From NCBI GenBank assembly GCA_030150045.1, contig JASLGM010000027.1, forward strand, positions 209,433 to 273,432: a DNA stretch of 64,000 nucleotides, written 5' to 3'. Of this stretch, positions 36,225 to 45,149 are shown piece by piece. Numbering within the stretch: position 1 is the first letter of the stretch; each line of letters begins with the position of its first letter. Below the pieces are notes generated by a model. The model was not told where the DNA came from, did no database searches, and saw nothing but the letters and a program-made list of their open reading frames with translations. This DNA comes from Taishania sp. GTDB lineage: Bacteria; Bacteroidota; Bacteroidia; Flavobacteriales_D; Crocinitomicaceae. A program made the position numbers and the translations under genes.

Positions 36225-36542
36225 CTTTAAATAAAAACTCACCTAATTAACCTAACCTTACCTAAAAAAATTATCACCTATCAACTAATTATGTAAACTT
36301 ATGCAACATGGTTGAATATGCTGCTACTATACACTTTGCAATCAGCGTACCACAAAAAAACAAAAAAGGCAAACGAACCACAAACAACCTGACAGCCAGC
36401 TAAATACAATAAAACGCTATTTAGATTCCAAGCCTGCCAACTTCTCGTTTTATTTTCATTTTGAAAAAAGCGCCTTCATTTTGGAAATATAAAACTGATT
36501 TCCGAGCCAAGAAACACCTTTTTTATCCGTTAAATAATATTT
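36225..36542 (-). other. Gene-free region, candidate small RNA ending at the 36199 terminator
   Basis: No open frame of note. The minus strand carries a purine/T-rich tract with repeated AGGT (36240-36280) just before the terminator. I cannot place a promoter or a known RNA family. Confidence 0.3.
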
Positions 36543-36690
36543 TAGCTGCCTTTTCCGTCTGCGTGCGCTAGTGCCCTTGTCAAAAAAAACATTGCCAACG
36601 CCTTCTTCACAGCTTCTAAAGTCGCTGCGTACAAGTCGTGCAATGTATATTTTTCTACCATCGGCCAGCTAATGCACTCCGCCGGGGCAG
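36543..36690 (-). repeat. Element A copy 6
   Basis: On the minus strand it starts CTGCCCCGGCGGAG and ends GGCAGCT. Ends pair CTGCC/GGCAG; GTGC pairs with GCAC; GCAATGT (36640-36646) with ACATTGC (36589-36595) on the plus strand. The central hairpin is CAGC-GACTTTAGAA-GCTG. It shares the GACTTTAGAA loop with copy 5. Confidence 0.78.
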
Positions 36691-36790
36691 AAAAGCAATT
36701 GTTATACTATATATATAGTGTAAATAGAAAAGTACATTAAATATCAAGCCGGTCATTGGCATTTTATAAAAAAATGACCTTTTGAAAACC

Positions 36791-36892
36791 GATTTCGCGT
36801 TAAGGATAGGAGCGGCATCTCCCTCCCAAAAACCTTTGGGAGGGAATACAGCGGATAGCCTGCCCCCCAAGGAACTTGGTGGGGAACGCCCA
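36791..36892 (+). repeat. Element B copy 1 (complete), upstream of rpsA
   Basis: GATTTCGCGTTAAGGATAGG, then a hairpin (TCCCTCCCAAA / TTTGGGAGGGA), linker ACAGCGGATAGCCTGC, second hairpin (CCCCAAG / CTTGGTGGGG) and end GGAACGCCCA. Much more GC-rich than its surroundings. Confidence 0.72.
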
Positions 36893-37015
36893 GAAAAAAG
36901 AGAAAACAGTTATTTGATTTCCTTTATTCGTTCCATATTTACGTTTGGTAATTCATTATCAGCAAAACGGTCAAAAAACATTCTTAATTTAGGTTACGAT
37001 TTTGTGCATTAACTA

Positions 37016-37047
37016 TTTGTTTTTGAAGTAAAATCATCCTATCTTTG
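37016..37047 (+). promoter_or_regulatory. rpsA promoter (Bacteroidota type)
   Basis: TTTG at 37016-37019, a 20-bp spacer and TATCTTTG at 37040-37047, an exact match to the phylum's -33/-7 pattern. It leaves a leader of about 90 nt before rpsA, long enough for autoregulation by S1. Confidence 0.8.
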
Positions 37048-37143
37048 CGCCCTCGAAAAGAGTATAAAGTCGTATCCCTCTGTCGACCAAGTATCATTTC
37101 TTTCAGGGTTGAGGGTTCCTGAGATACAAGTAAATACAGCCAA

Positions 37144-38925
37144 ATGGCAATAGAAATTAAACCGCAGGGAACTGCAGATTTTGACTGGGAAGCGTTAGCT
37201 TTAGACGGTTACAACAACGCACAACGCGCTGAGTTATCAGACAAGTACGAGTCTACTTTGACATCTATTACAGAGAAAGAAGTAATCGAAGGTACAGTTG
37301 TTGCAGTTACGAAAAAAGAAGTAATTATCAACATCGGATACAAATCTGAAGGTGTTATTCCTGCTTCTGAGTTCCGTTACAACCCAGACTTAAAAGTTGG
37401 TGATACAGTAGATATTTACGTTGAATGTCAAGAAGACAAACAAGGTCAATTGATCGTTTCTCACCGTACAGCACGTATGCACAAAGCGTGGATCCGTGTT
37501 AATGACGTATTACGTACAGGTGAAGTTATCACAGGATTCGTTAAGTGTCGTACAAAAGGAGGTCTTATCGTTGATGTATTTGGAATTGAGGCGTTCTTGC
37601 CAGGATCTCAAATTGACGTTAAACCTATTCGTGATTACGATATCTACGTTGGTAAAAACATGGAATTCAAAGTGGTTAAAATTAACCAAGAGTTCCGTAA
37701 CGTTGTTGTTTCTCACAAAGCTCTTATTGAGGCTGAGTTGGAAGAGCAGAAAAAACAAATCATTTCTGGTCTTGAGAAAGGTCAAGTATTGGAAGGAACA
37801 GTTAAAAACATTACTTCATACGGTGTATTCATCGACTTGGGTGGTGTTGACGGATTGATCCACATTACAGACTTATCTTGGGGACGTGTTAACCACCCAG
37901 AAGAGATTGTTGAATTAGATCAAAAATTGAACGTTGTTATCTTAGACTTTGATGATGATAAGAAACGTATCGCTTTAGGATTAAAACAATTACAACCACA
38001 TCCATGGGATGCTTTAGATACTAACATCAATGTTGGTGATAAAGTTTCTGGAAAAGTTGTAGTTATGGCTGATTACGGAGCATTCGTTGAAATCGCAGCA
38101 GGAGTTGAAGGATTAATCCACGTTTCTGAAATGTCATGGTCTCAACACTTACGTTCTGCTCAAGACTTCATGAATGTTGGTGATACAGTTGAAGCTGTAG
38201 TATTGACTTTGGATCGTGAAGAGCGTAAAATGTCTTTGGGAATCAAACAATTGATGCCAGATCCATGGAATGATATCGAAAGCAAATACACAGTGAGCTC
38301 TAAGCACAACGCTAAAGTTCGTAATTTCACTAACTTCGGAGTATTCGTAGAATTAGAAGAAGGTGTTGACGGATTGATTCACATTTCTGATTTATCTTGG
38401 CAAAAGAAAATCAAACACCCATCTGAGTTCTGCAAAGTAGGTGATGAAATGGAAGTTGTTGTTTTAGAAATCGACCGTGAAAACCGTCGTATCTCTTTAG
38501 GACACAAACAATTAGAAGAAAACCCTTGGGATGTATTTGAAACTATCTTCGGAGAAGGATCTGTACACCAAGGAACAATCATCGAAAACAAAGATAAATC
38601 TGGAATCGTTGCTTTACCTTACGGTGTAGAAGGAATCTGTCCTGCTAAACACTTACGTAAAGAAGATGGATCTAACGCGAAAGTGGAAGAAACATTAGAT
38701 TTCAAAGTTATCGAGTTTAACAAAGAGTCTAAGAAAATCGTTGTGTCTCACACACGTACTTTCGAAGAAGGAGATGACAAACCAGTAGCGTCTAAAGGTG
38801 GTGCTAAAAAAGGTGGTTCTTCTAACTCAGCGGTAAACGCAATCAACCAAAGCAATGAAAAATCTACATTAGGAGATTTAGATGCGTTGGCTGAATTGAA
38901 AGAAAAAATGGATAAAGAGAAATAG
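37144..38925 (+). CDS. rpsA: 30S ribosomal protein S1
   Basis: 593 aa with about six S1/OB repeats. Each repeat has the pattern G-V..xxxYGxFVxL.xGVxGLIHxSDLSW; clear ones are VKNITSYGVFIDLGGVDG, VVMADYGAFVEIAAGVEG and VRNFTNFGVFVELEEGVDG. S1 binds mRNA leaders and helps initiation. The C-terminal tail is Gly/Ser/Lys-rich and ends in a charged helix. Strong promoter and terminator flank it. Confidence 0.96.
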   Translation: MAIEIKPQGTADFDWEALALDGYNNAQRAELSDKYESTLTSITEKEVIEGTVVAVTKKEVIINIGYKSEGVIPASEFRYNPDLKVGDTVDIYVECQEDKQGQLIVSHRTARMHKAWIRVNDVLRTGEVITGFVKCRTKGGLIVDVFGIEAFLPGSQIDVKPIRDYDIYVGKNMEFKVVKINQEFRNVVVSHKALIEAELEEQKKQIISGLEKGQVLEGTVKNITSYGVFIDLGGVDGLIHITDLSWGRVNHPEEIVELDQKLNVVILDFDDDKKRIALGLKQLQPHPWDALDTNINVGDKVSGKVVVMADYGAFVEIAAGVEGLIHVSEMSWSQHLRSAQDFMNVGDTVEAVVLTLDREERKMSLGIKQLMPDPWNDIESKYTVSSKHNAKVRNFTNFGVFVELEEGVDGLIHISDLSWQKKIKHPSEFCKVGDEMEVVVLEIDRENRRISLGHKQLEENPWDVFETIFGEGSVHQGTIIENKDKSGIVALPYGVEGICPAKHLRKEDGSNAKVEETLDFKVIEFNKESKKIVVSHTRTFEEGDDKPVASKGGAKKGGSSNSAVNAINQSNEKSTLGDLDALAELKEKMDKEK

Positions 38926-38948
38926 TATTCTCCATCTATACATATTTC

Positions 38949-38984
38949 AGGAAGGCGACCCAAAAGGTCGCCTTCCTTTTTTTA
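38949..38984 (+). terminator. rpsA terminator
   Basis: Perfect 12-bp stem AGGAAGGCGACC / GGTCGCCTTCCT with loop CAAAA and a following T run. Confidence 0.95.
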
Positions 38985-39027
38985 TTTAACTGAAATGTGT
39001 ATTTTTCAACTTTAATCCTTTTCAACC

Positions 39028-39438
39028 ATGAAGAAATTCTTTTTATCTATACGCAATACCTCCACTCAGGACTTAGGTCTACTCGTTCTAAGACTAGGTA
39101 TTGGCTTTTTTATGATTCCAGAACACGGATGGAAAAAGCTCATGAACTTTGATGCTGCAGCTGAAAACTTTATCTCCTTTATGGGGATGCCACCTTCTGT
39201 ATCCTTAGGATTGACCATTTTCGCAGAATTAGTGTGTAGCGTTTTACTTATGCTTGGTCTTTTTACCCGATTAGCTTGTATTCCACTTATCATTTGCTTA
39301 TTGGTTATTTTCAGTGTTCATGAATGGAACTTCCTAGGTAAACAAGAACTCCCGTCTCTGTTCATGATTGGCTACATTTCTATTCTACTCTTAGGACCTG
39401 GTAAATACAGCATTGACAAAATGATTTTTAAAAAATAA
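39028..39438 (+). CDS. DoxX family membrane protein
   Basis: 136 aa, four membrane helices. DoxX pattern: LGLLVLRLGIGFFMIPEHGWKKL, then FISFMGMPPSVSLGLTIFAELVCSVLLMLGLFTRLA. Family members are small inner-membrane proteins of unclear biochemical role, some linked to redox or quinone use. 4 bp before the acetyltransferase gene, so they form an operon. Confidence 0.88.
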   Translation: MKKFFLSIRNTSTQDLGLLVLRLGIGFFMIPEHGWKKLMNFDAAAENFISFMGMPPSVSLGLTIFAELVCSVLLMLGLFTRLACIPLIICLLVIFSVHEWNFLGKQELPSLFMIGYISILLLGPGKYSIDKMIFKK

Positions 39439-39442
39439 ACAC

Positions 39443-40000
39443 ATGGAATACCGCAAAGCCAAACAAAGTGAAGCACCACAAGTAACCGATCTACTTTTCC
39501 TAGCAATGGAAGATATCATCTACGATATGATTGGTCAAAAAAACACAGAAGAAGGTAAACGTTTTTTCCAACATTTGATTGAGCAAGAAGGCAACCAGTA
39601 TTCTTATGACAACTGCTGGGTACTAGCAGATGAAGAAATGGTATTTGCTGCAATCTGCATCTATGACGGGCAACATTTAAATGAATTGAGAAAACCTGTC
39701 CTTCAACATTTGAAAGAAAATTACAACCGGGATATTTTTCCTGAGGATGAAACACAAGCAGGAGAAATTTATATTGACACGTTTGGTGTTCGACCAGACC
39801 AACAAGGAAAAGGATTAGGAAGTCAGTTGTTAAAAAACACCATTTCGGAATTTAATGGGAACAGAAAATTGACCTTAGGTTTACTTGTTGATGATGAGAA
39901 CCCTAATGCGAAACGTCTTTATGACCGCTTAGGCTTTGAAACAGTGGGAAGAAAATCACTACTAGGTCATCACATGGATCACATGCAAATTAAAGCATAA
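39443..40000 (+). CDS. GNAT family N-acetyltransferase
   Basis: 185 aa. The acetyl-CoA motif A is GVRPDQQGKGLGSQLLK, followed by LGLLVDDENPNAKRLYDRLGFETVGRK. Substrate not predictable. Second gene of a two-gene operon with the DoxX protein. Confidence 0.9.
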   Translation: MEYRKAKQSEAPQVTDLLFLAMEDIIYDMIGQKNTEEGKRFFQHLIEQEGNQYSYDNCWVLADEEMVFAAICIYDGQHLNELRKPVLQHLKENYNRDIFPEDETQAGEIYIDTFGVRPDQQGKGLGSQLLKNTISEFNGNRKLTLGLLVDDENPNAKRLYDRLGFETVGRKSLLGHHMDHMQIKA

Positions 40001-40036
40001 AAAAATCCCTTGCTAAGTTACTTGCAAGGGATTTTT
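40001..40036. terminator. Bidirectional terminator
   Basis: AAAAATCCCTTGC pairs with GCAAGGGATTTTT; serves both the acetyltransferase gene and the convergent thioredoxin gene. Confidence 0.92.
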
Positions 40037-40064
40037 TTATCGTTTATAGGTACTGCGTTATATC

Positions 40065-40481
40065 TTACTTTACACTTTTCCCAAAATCCAATAAGGCTGG
40101 TGCTCCCAATGCTCCGACCTGTTGTTTGATCATTTGTCCTTCACTATTGATAAACAATAAAGTTGGATATCCTCTCACTTTGAATTTCTGAGCCAACATA
40201 GGTCCATCGACATCTTTTTCCATCTCCACTTTAATATTGATAAAGTTCTTATTGAAATATGCGCCTACTTCTTCATCAACGAATACTTTTTTATCCAAAT
40301 ACTTACATGGACCACACCAAACTGTATAGGCATCCATGAAGATTGGTTTTCCCGTTTGTTTAGAAAGCGCTTTGGCTTCTTCAAAGGTTAACTTTTGAAA
40401 AACGATTCCACTTCCTTGTTCTTGCGAAAAAGCTACAAATTGAAGAACTAATAAACTAAAAAGTAGTGCTAATTTTCTCAT
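40065..40481 (-). CDS. Exported thioredoxin-like protein
   Basis: 138 aa. Signal peptide (LALLFSLLVLQFVAFSQ), then a thioredoxin fold with the WCGPC active site (C56, C59) and the cis-proline segment RGYPTLLFIN. Likely periplasmic thiol reductase or disulfide exchanger. Monocistronic; divergent from the menE-like gene with 49 bp between. Confidence 0.93.
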   Translation of the reverse strand: MRKLALLFSLLVLQFVAFSQEQGSGIVFQKLTFEEAKALSKQTGKPIFMDAYTVWCGPCKYLDKKVFVDEEVGAYFNKNFINIKVEMEKDVDGPMLAQKFKVRGYPTLLFINSEGQMIKQQVGALGAPALLDFGKSVK

Positions 40482-40530
40482 AATTTCTTGATATTTTTAT
40501 TACCTTACTTGCAAAGACCATTCCAATAAT

Positions 40531-41547
40531 ATGCGCATTACTTTCTCATCCGATTGTCCTCGTGGAGACATCGAAAACTTCTTATCCAATTGGCACTCCG
40601 AAAGCACTTTTTTTGAGGCTACAAGTTCGGGATCAACAGGAACTCCGAAACGTATTCGTATAGAAAAAAAACATGCAATAGCTTCTGCAAAAGCTACTGT
40701 TTCCTTTTTAGAGCTAAAAGCAGGTGATTCCGCTTTAATGAGTTTAAACCCTGAAACCATCGGTGGGAAAATGATGCTGGTACGTGCGGCTGAACATGAT
40801 CTTCGAATACATTGTATTCGTCCACAAGCTAATCCATTAAAAGAAATTGACAGTCCTTTTGACTTTATTTCCCTTGCTCCTCTTCAGATGGCAACAATTT
40901 TAGAGGAAACACCAGAGAAATTAATGCTCGCAAAACAGATTATCATTGGTGGTGGAACACTTTCCGATAAACACATCAATATGCTTGCGGATTTAGGACA
41001 TTCTGTCTACCAAACATTTGGAATGACAGAAACCATCTCTCATTTCGCGCTGCGCAGCGTTGGAAAAAAAACAGATTATTATTATCAAACATTAGAAGGA
41101 ATTTCTATTTCCAAAGAAGTAGACAACACCTTAATCGTACATGCACCAACCTTAGGACAAGAACGTTTAAAAACCAATGACATTGTAGAAATAGAAGGCA
41201 ATCGTTACTTTAAGTGGCTAGGAAGAGCAGACTTTACCATTAATACGGGAGGCATAAAAGTACAGATTGAAACCCTAGAAAAACACTTATCAAAACTTTT
41301 ACCCTGTCCCTTTTTTATTTGGTGGCAAGATCATGATAAACTAGGTCAACAAATTGTTTTGGTTGTGGAAGGAATAATACAAGAAGCATGGAAGACAAAA
41401 GCCTTTTACCAAAACATCTCTCCTTTCCATATTCCAAAATTAATTGGTAATATTGATACAATGAAACGTAGTAAAAGTGACAAGATACTACGCCTTCCAA
41501 ACTATGAAAACGTAATTGCAAAAAATGGATTTGAGTCGGTACTATAG
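40531..41547 (+). CDS. menE: AMP-forming acyl-CoA ligase, probable o-succinylbenzoate--CoA ligase
   Basis: 338 aa, short for the ANL superfamily but as usual for Bacteroidota MenE-like proteins. Phosphate loop SSGSTGTPKRIRIEKKH; YQTFGMTETISHFALR (motif with the Thr-Glu adenylate contact); GRADFTINTGGIKV hinge; C-terminal lysine in KRSKSDKILR. MenE activates o-succinylbenzoate in menaquinone synthesis. No other men genes lie in the window, so another carboxylate substrate cannot be excluded. Confidence 0.72.
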   Translation: MRITFSSDCPRGDIENFLSNWHSESTFFEATSSGSTGTPKRIRIEKKHAIASAKATVSFLELKAGDSALMSLNPETIGGKMMLVRAAEHDLRIHCIRPQANPLKEIDSPFDFISLAPLQMATILEETPEKLMLAKQIIIGGGTLSDKHINMLADLGHSVYQTFGMTETISHFALRSVGKKTDYYYQTLEGISISKEVDNTLIVHAPTLGQERLKTNDIVEIEGNRYFKWLGRADFTINTGGIKVQIETLEKHLSKLLPCPFFIWWQDHDKLGQQIVLVVEGIIQEAWKTKAFYQNISPFHIPKLIGNIDTMKRSKSDKILRLPNYENVIAKNGFESVL

Positions 41548-42379
41548 CCAATTGGGATTACCCAATAATGCCAGCTTACAAGAAGTAAAATCAGCTTATA
41601 GAAAATTAGCTTTTGAACTGCATCCAGATAAAAACCCGGGTAATGAAGCACGCTTTATTGAAGTGAAATTGGCGTATGAAATACTAACTGGAAAAACGAA
41701 AGTACAGCCTTCCACAATAATTCATCAAGAGCAAACTCAACGTAGCTCGCGTGCAAAAAGTACACATAACGGAAAAACCGCACAAGAACGTTATGAAGAA
41801 GCTAGAAGGAATTACTATGCACAAAAGAAAAAAGAACAAGAAGCAGACGTTCGCTACTACCATAACTTATTAAAAAGTAAAAAATATAAAATTGCTAAAT
41901 ACGGTTCTATCTTCTGCTTAATCGTTGCATTGCTAATTACAGTAGACAATTTTTACTTCCCTTCAAGCAGGTTTGAATCAAAATCAATAACAGAAGATAA
42001 ACAGGAACAAATCATAGATGAAGTCAACCTCCAATTAAAAGAAATGGGATATTCTGAAGAAGAAATTGAACATTTAGACGAAAATATTGTCCTAACTCTA
42101 AACCAGCCCAATTACCTTATTGTGAAATCTATGATATTTAAAGATGACGTTCATTTTATAAATAAAACATATCTTGGGAAACAAGTTTGGGAAAAAAAAA
42201 TAGAGAATGATCCTCTTATAGCACTAATTTTCTTCTTACTGTTACCAAGTATTTTACTTTTCTATAAAAAAATGAATCCGGCTTTCACCCTTTTGATTAC
42301 GGCAACATGTTATTTAATACTTCCTTTATCCATTGCTGTATTGGGAGTAAATCTTGTTACATTAATTCAAAACCTCTAA
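41525..42379 (+). CDS. Membrane-bound J-domain protein
   Basis: 284 aa from the ATG at 41525 (MDLSRYYSQLGLP), which overlaps the end of the previous gene by 23 bp. J domain at residues 4-62 with the HPD motif (LHPDKNPGNEARF); no G/F region or zinc finger. A charged helix follows, then one membrane helix (FCLIVALLITVDNFYF) and two more near the C-terminus. Probably recruits DnaK to the membrane. Its stop is 1 bp from the convergent smpB stop. Confidence 0.85.
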   Translation: MDLSRYYSQLGLPNNASLQEVKSAYRKLAFELHPDKNPGNEARFIEVKLAYEILTGKTKVQPSTIIHQEQTQRSSRAKSTHNGKTAQERYEEARRNYYAQKKKEQEADVRYYHNLLKSKKYKIAKYGSIFCLIVALLITVDNFYFPSSRFESKSITEDKQEQIIDEVNLQLKEMGYSEEEIEHLDENIVLTLNQPNYLIVKSMIFKDDVHFINKTYLGKQVWEKKIENDPLIALIFFLLLPSILLFYKKMNPAFTLLITATCYLILPLSIAVLGVNLVTLIQNL

Positions 42380-42380
42380 C

Positions 42381-42839
42381 CTATTTAAAGTTCTTCATTA
42401 CGCGATCCATATCCCGTTTATCATCTTTTTCTTTAAGATCTTGACGTTTATCGTGCAACTTCTTTCCTTTCGCCAAAGCAATTTCCATTTTTGCCCAGCC
42501 TTTTTCTGAAAGAAACATTTTTAAAGGAACGATTGTATTTCCTTTATCTTTTAGGAACTTATCAATCTTTGCAATTTCTTTTTTGTTTAACAATAGTTTT
42601 CTATCACGACGTGTTGAATGGTTATAATAGGTCCCATTGTCATATTCTGAAATATGCATATTTCTAATGAAAATTTCACCGCGTACAATTACCCCATACG
42701 CTTCAAGAATACTTGCTTTACTGAGTCTCACACTTTTGATTTCAGTACCTGTTAATTGAACACCAGCCACGAAAGTATCTTCGAGGTGATATTCAAAGCG
42801 AGCTCTTTTATTACGGATGTTTATGGTTTGTTGCGCCAT
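42381..42839 (-). CDS. smpB: SsrA-binding protein SmpB
   Basis: 152 aa. Binds tmRNA and mimics the tRNA anticodon arm in ribosome rescue. Pattern: NKRARFEYHLEDTFVAGVQLTGTEIKSVR, GTYYNHSTRRDRKLLLNKKEI, and the basic C-terminal tail KGKKLHDKRQDLKEKDDKRD. The tmRNA itself lies about 9 kb away in this window. Confidence 0.96.
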   Translation of the reverse strand: MAQQTINIRNKRARFEYHLEDTFVAGVQLTGTEIKSVRLSKASILEAYGVIVRGEIFIRNMHISEYDNGTYYNHSTRRDRKLLLNKKEIAKIDKFLKDKGNTIVPLKMFLSEKGWAKMEIALAKGKKLHDKRQDLKEKDDKRDMDRVMKNFK

Positions 42840-42856
42840 TATTTAAAATTATTAAA

Positions 42857-42864
42857 CAAAAATA
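42857..42864 (-). promoter_or_regulatory. -7 box of smpB
   Basis: TATTTTTG on the minus strand, matching TAnnTTTG, 17 bp before the start codon. No clear -33 element. Confidence 0.45.
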
Positions 42865-43001
42865 GTGAAACTCTTTGATTTACTATGTTCCTTTTCCTCA
42901 TAAAAGCCAATTCAAATTAGAAAGATGTAGACAAAAATTGGAACATCCACTACTCAATAAAAAAAGCAATCGATAAATAAGGTTGCCCACCAAACAATTT
43001 T

Positions 43002-43009
43002 TATCTTTG
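43002..43009 (+). promoter_or_regulatory. -7 box of recR
   Basis: TATCTTTG, exact -7 match, ends only 4 bp before the GTG start of recR. Transcription would begin at or within a few bases of the start codon. Confidence 0.5.
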
Positions 43010-43013
43010 CTGC

Positions 43014-43622
43014 GTGAACATTCCAAGTAAGCATATTCAAAAAGCCGTAGATCAAATTTCGTCCCTTCCAGGAATTGGGAAGCGTACAGCATTACGATTG
43101 GTTTTAGACTTGCTTAAACGCGAACAAGATGAAGTTACACAATTCACTTCTGCCATTGAAGCTCTTCACGAACACGTACATTACTGTTACAACTGTCACA
43201 ACATTTCAGATGTATTATTATGTGAAATCTGTTCCAATCCGGAGCGTGATCACAGCGTCATTTGTATTGTTGAAGACATACGTGATGTCATGGCAATTGA
43301 AGGAACAGAATCCTACAAAGGCGTATATCATGTATTGGGTGGGATTATTTCTCCCATGGATGGCATTGGACCATCGGAGTTGCAAATACCATCGTTGATG
43401 AAAAAGATGACTGACCAAGTTGTTCAAGAAATCATTTTTGCATTAAGTGCAACAATGGAAGGTGATACAACCAACTTTTATCTGTACAAAAAACTACAAC
43501 CCTTTGATATAAAAATAACTACACTGTCTCGAGGCGTTTCTGTTGGTAGTGAATTACAATATGCAGATGACTTAACACTAAGTCGTTCCATCGAAAATAG
43601 ACATCCGTATAAAACAAAATAG
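43014..43622 (+). CDS. recR: Recombination mediator RecR
   Basis: 202 aa. Helix-hairpin-helix LPGIGKRTALRLVL at the N-terminus, zinc finger of four cysteines (CYNC...CEIC), Toprim domain with CIVEDIRDVMAIE and HVLGGIISPMDGIGP. Works with RecF and RecO to load RecA at gaps. The start is GTG; the residues from it onward match the family N-terminus. Confidence 0.95.
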   Translation: MNIPSKHIQKAVDQISSLPGIGKRTALRLVLDLLKREQDEVTQFTSAIEALHEHVHYCYNCHNISDVLLCEICSNPERDHSVICIVEDIRDVMAIEGTESYKGVYHVLGGIISPMDGIGPSELQIPSLMKKMTDQVVQEIIFALSATMEGDTTNFYLYKKLQPFDIKITTLSRGVSVGSELQYADDLTLSRSIENRHPYKTK

Positions 43623-43686
43623 ATTTTGAAATAATACTGATGATTTATTACCTTTACATCCATCATAACCTATAATTTCGTTAAAT

Positions 43687-44079
43687 ATGTTACAAGAGTT
43701 CAAACAATTTATCATGCGTGGAAACGTTATCGACCTGGCGGTTGCCGTGGTTATGGGTAGCGCTTTTAACGCAATTGTGACATCAATGGTTGGTGACATC
43801 ATCACACCGTTGATCCTAAACCCAGCAATGAAAGCTGCAAACGCTGAAAACCTAGAAAAGCTAGCATGGAATGGTGTATTGTACGGTAAGTTCATCGCTA
43901 CAGTTATCAACTTCATTGTAGTTTCTTTCTGTATCTTTATGGTAATCAAAGGGATCAATAAATTGCAAAACATGAGCAAAAAATCTGAGGAAGAAGTTGC
44001 AGCTGAAGAGCCAGCAGCACCAACGATTACTGCCGAGCAAGAATTGTTGACAGAAATTAGAGATTTATTAAAAAAATAA
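43687..44079 (+). CDS. mscL: Large-conductance mechanosensitive channel MscL
   Basis: 130 aa. N-terminal amphipathic helix and TM1 (FKQFIMRGNVIDLAVAVVMGSAFNAIV), periplasmic loop, TM2 (FIATVINFIVVSFCIFMVIKGIN) and a C-terminal helix bundle (EQELLTEIRDLLKK). Pentameric safety valve against hypo-osmotic shock. Followed by a good terminator. Confidence 0.96.
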   Translation: MLQEFKQFIMRGNVIDLAVAVVMGSAFNAIVTSMVGDIITPLILNPAMKAANAENLEKLAWNGVLYGKFIATVINFIVVSFCIFMVIKGINKLQNMSKKSEEEVAAEEPAAPTITAEQELLTEIRDLLKK

Positions 44080-44096
44080 GAGAACTAGACTTGATT

Positions 44097-44130
44097 AAGC
44101 ATCCGTATTGGATGCTTATTTATTTTTTTT
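44097..44130 (+). terminator. mscL terminator
   Basis: AAGCATCC / GGATGCTT stem, 5-nt loop, T-rich tail. Confidence 0.88.
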
Positions 44131-44203
44131 TTATTTATAACTAATTGATATTAATAAAAAAATTAATAAATTCGAATCAAAGAATAGAGTTCAGGAATAA
44201 TAA

Positions 44204-44941
44204 ATGACAACCATTTTTGTTGCCAAATTAGATTTTGGCGTATCAGACGCTCAATTGCGTCAAGAGTTTGAACGCTTTGGTACTGTTAATAAAGTAACCA
44301 TTGCAAAAGACAAGGAGACAGATAAACCTAGAGGGTTTGCTTTCGTAGAAATGCCCAACGACAGTGAGGCGAATGAGGCCATTGATGAAATGGACGGATT
44401 CAGCTTCAATGGACGTAGTTGCGTTGTGAAAAAAGCAGATGATCGTGGGGATAGCGGAAATTCACGTCCCAATAGAGACGGAAACTTCCAGAACCGACCT
44501 CCGAGAAGTAATGACAGTAGACCGTATCCTAGCAACAGGGATTTCAAAGGTCCACGTGATAACAATGCTCCTCGAGATAACAGAGACACGGCTGGTAGAT
44601 CAGAAAGACCGCCAATGGCTCCGTCACCAGAACCCGCAGTGATCACTCCATTGCCTTCTAAAAAGAAAAAAGAAGGTCCAAAAAAGGATGTTGATACAAC
44701 TCAAGATGGTAAAAACAAAAAAACAAAGTTAAATCCATACAAAAAAAGCGGAAAAGACTCCGTAGCTTTTGATGACGACTTTGAAGATGAGGATATCAAC
44801 TTGTTTGGATTTGACGACGATGAAGATGACATAGACGACGAAATTGCAAGTCAATACTTGATCAATTCTGACGACGACGACGAATGGGACGACGACGATG
44901 AAGATTGGGATGATGACGAAGACGAAGACGACGATTATTAG
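44204..44941 (+). CDS. RRM RNA-binding protein with disordered linker and acidic tail
   Basis: 245 aa. RRM at residues 1-80 with RNP2 (IFVAKL) and RNP1 (RGFAFVEM). A low-complexity N/R/D/P-rich middle (80-150) and a Lys-rich piece follow. The last 60 residues are mostly Asp and Glu, interrupted by W, Y and F, encoded by GAC/GAT/GAA runs at 44870-44938. Single-RRM proteins are common cold-shock-type proteins in Bacteroidota; the acidic tail may block non-specific RNA binding, which is inference. Confidence 0.88.
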   Translation: MTTIFVAKLDFGVSDAQLRQEFERFGTVNKVTIAKDKETDKPRGFAFVEMPNDSEANEAIDEMDGFSFNGRSCVVKKADDRGDSGNSRPNRDGNFQNRPPRSNDSRPYPSNRDFKGPRDNNAPRDNRDTAGRSERPPMAPSPEPAVITPLPSKKKKEGPKKDVDTTQDGKNKKTKLNPYKKSGKDSVAFDDDFEDEDINLFGFDDDEDDIDDEIASQYLINSDDDDEWDDDDEDWDDDEDEDDDY

Positions 44942-44958
44942 TCCATCAATACCTATTT

Positions 44959-44984
44959 AAGGCTCCAATTAGGGGCCTTTTTTA
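44959..44984 (+). terminator. Terminator of the RRM gene
   Basis: AAGGCTCC / GGGGCCTT stem with one wobble, loop AATTA, T run. Nearly the same hairpin ends the tmRNA gene. Confidence 0.88.
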
Positions 44985-45008
44985 TTTCCTAAAATATTTA
45001 TTTTCTTA

Positions 45009-45149
45009 TGGCTGCTTATCTGTCTTCAGGCTTTAGTACGCTCGCACCAATTCACCTTGCTAACCTTTCTCTGTAGCTTCTAAAGTCGCTCCACATCAAG
45101 GAGCAAGTGAAAAAGCTACTTCGCGTAGCTATCGCCTTACGCCAGGCAG
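45009..45149 (-). repeat. Element A copy 5
   Basis: On the minus strand it starts CTGCCTGGCGTAAGG and ends AAGCAGCCA. Ends pair CTGC/GCAG. AGGC-GA-TAG pairs with CTA-AA-GCCT, TACGC with GCGTA, and plus-strand 45051-45061 with 45102-45111 (10 bp, one bulge). Loop GACTTTAGAA closed by AGC/GCT. Confidence 0.78.

Noticed and set aside
44260..44646. 128-codon minus-strand frame opposite the RRM gene
   Set aside because: Low-complexity shadow frame caused by the biased composition of the RRM linker.
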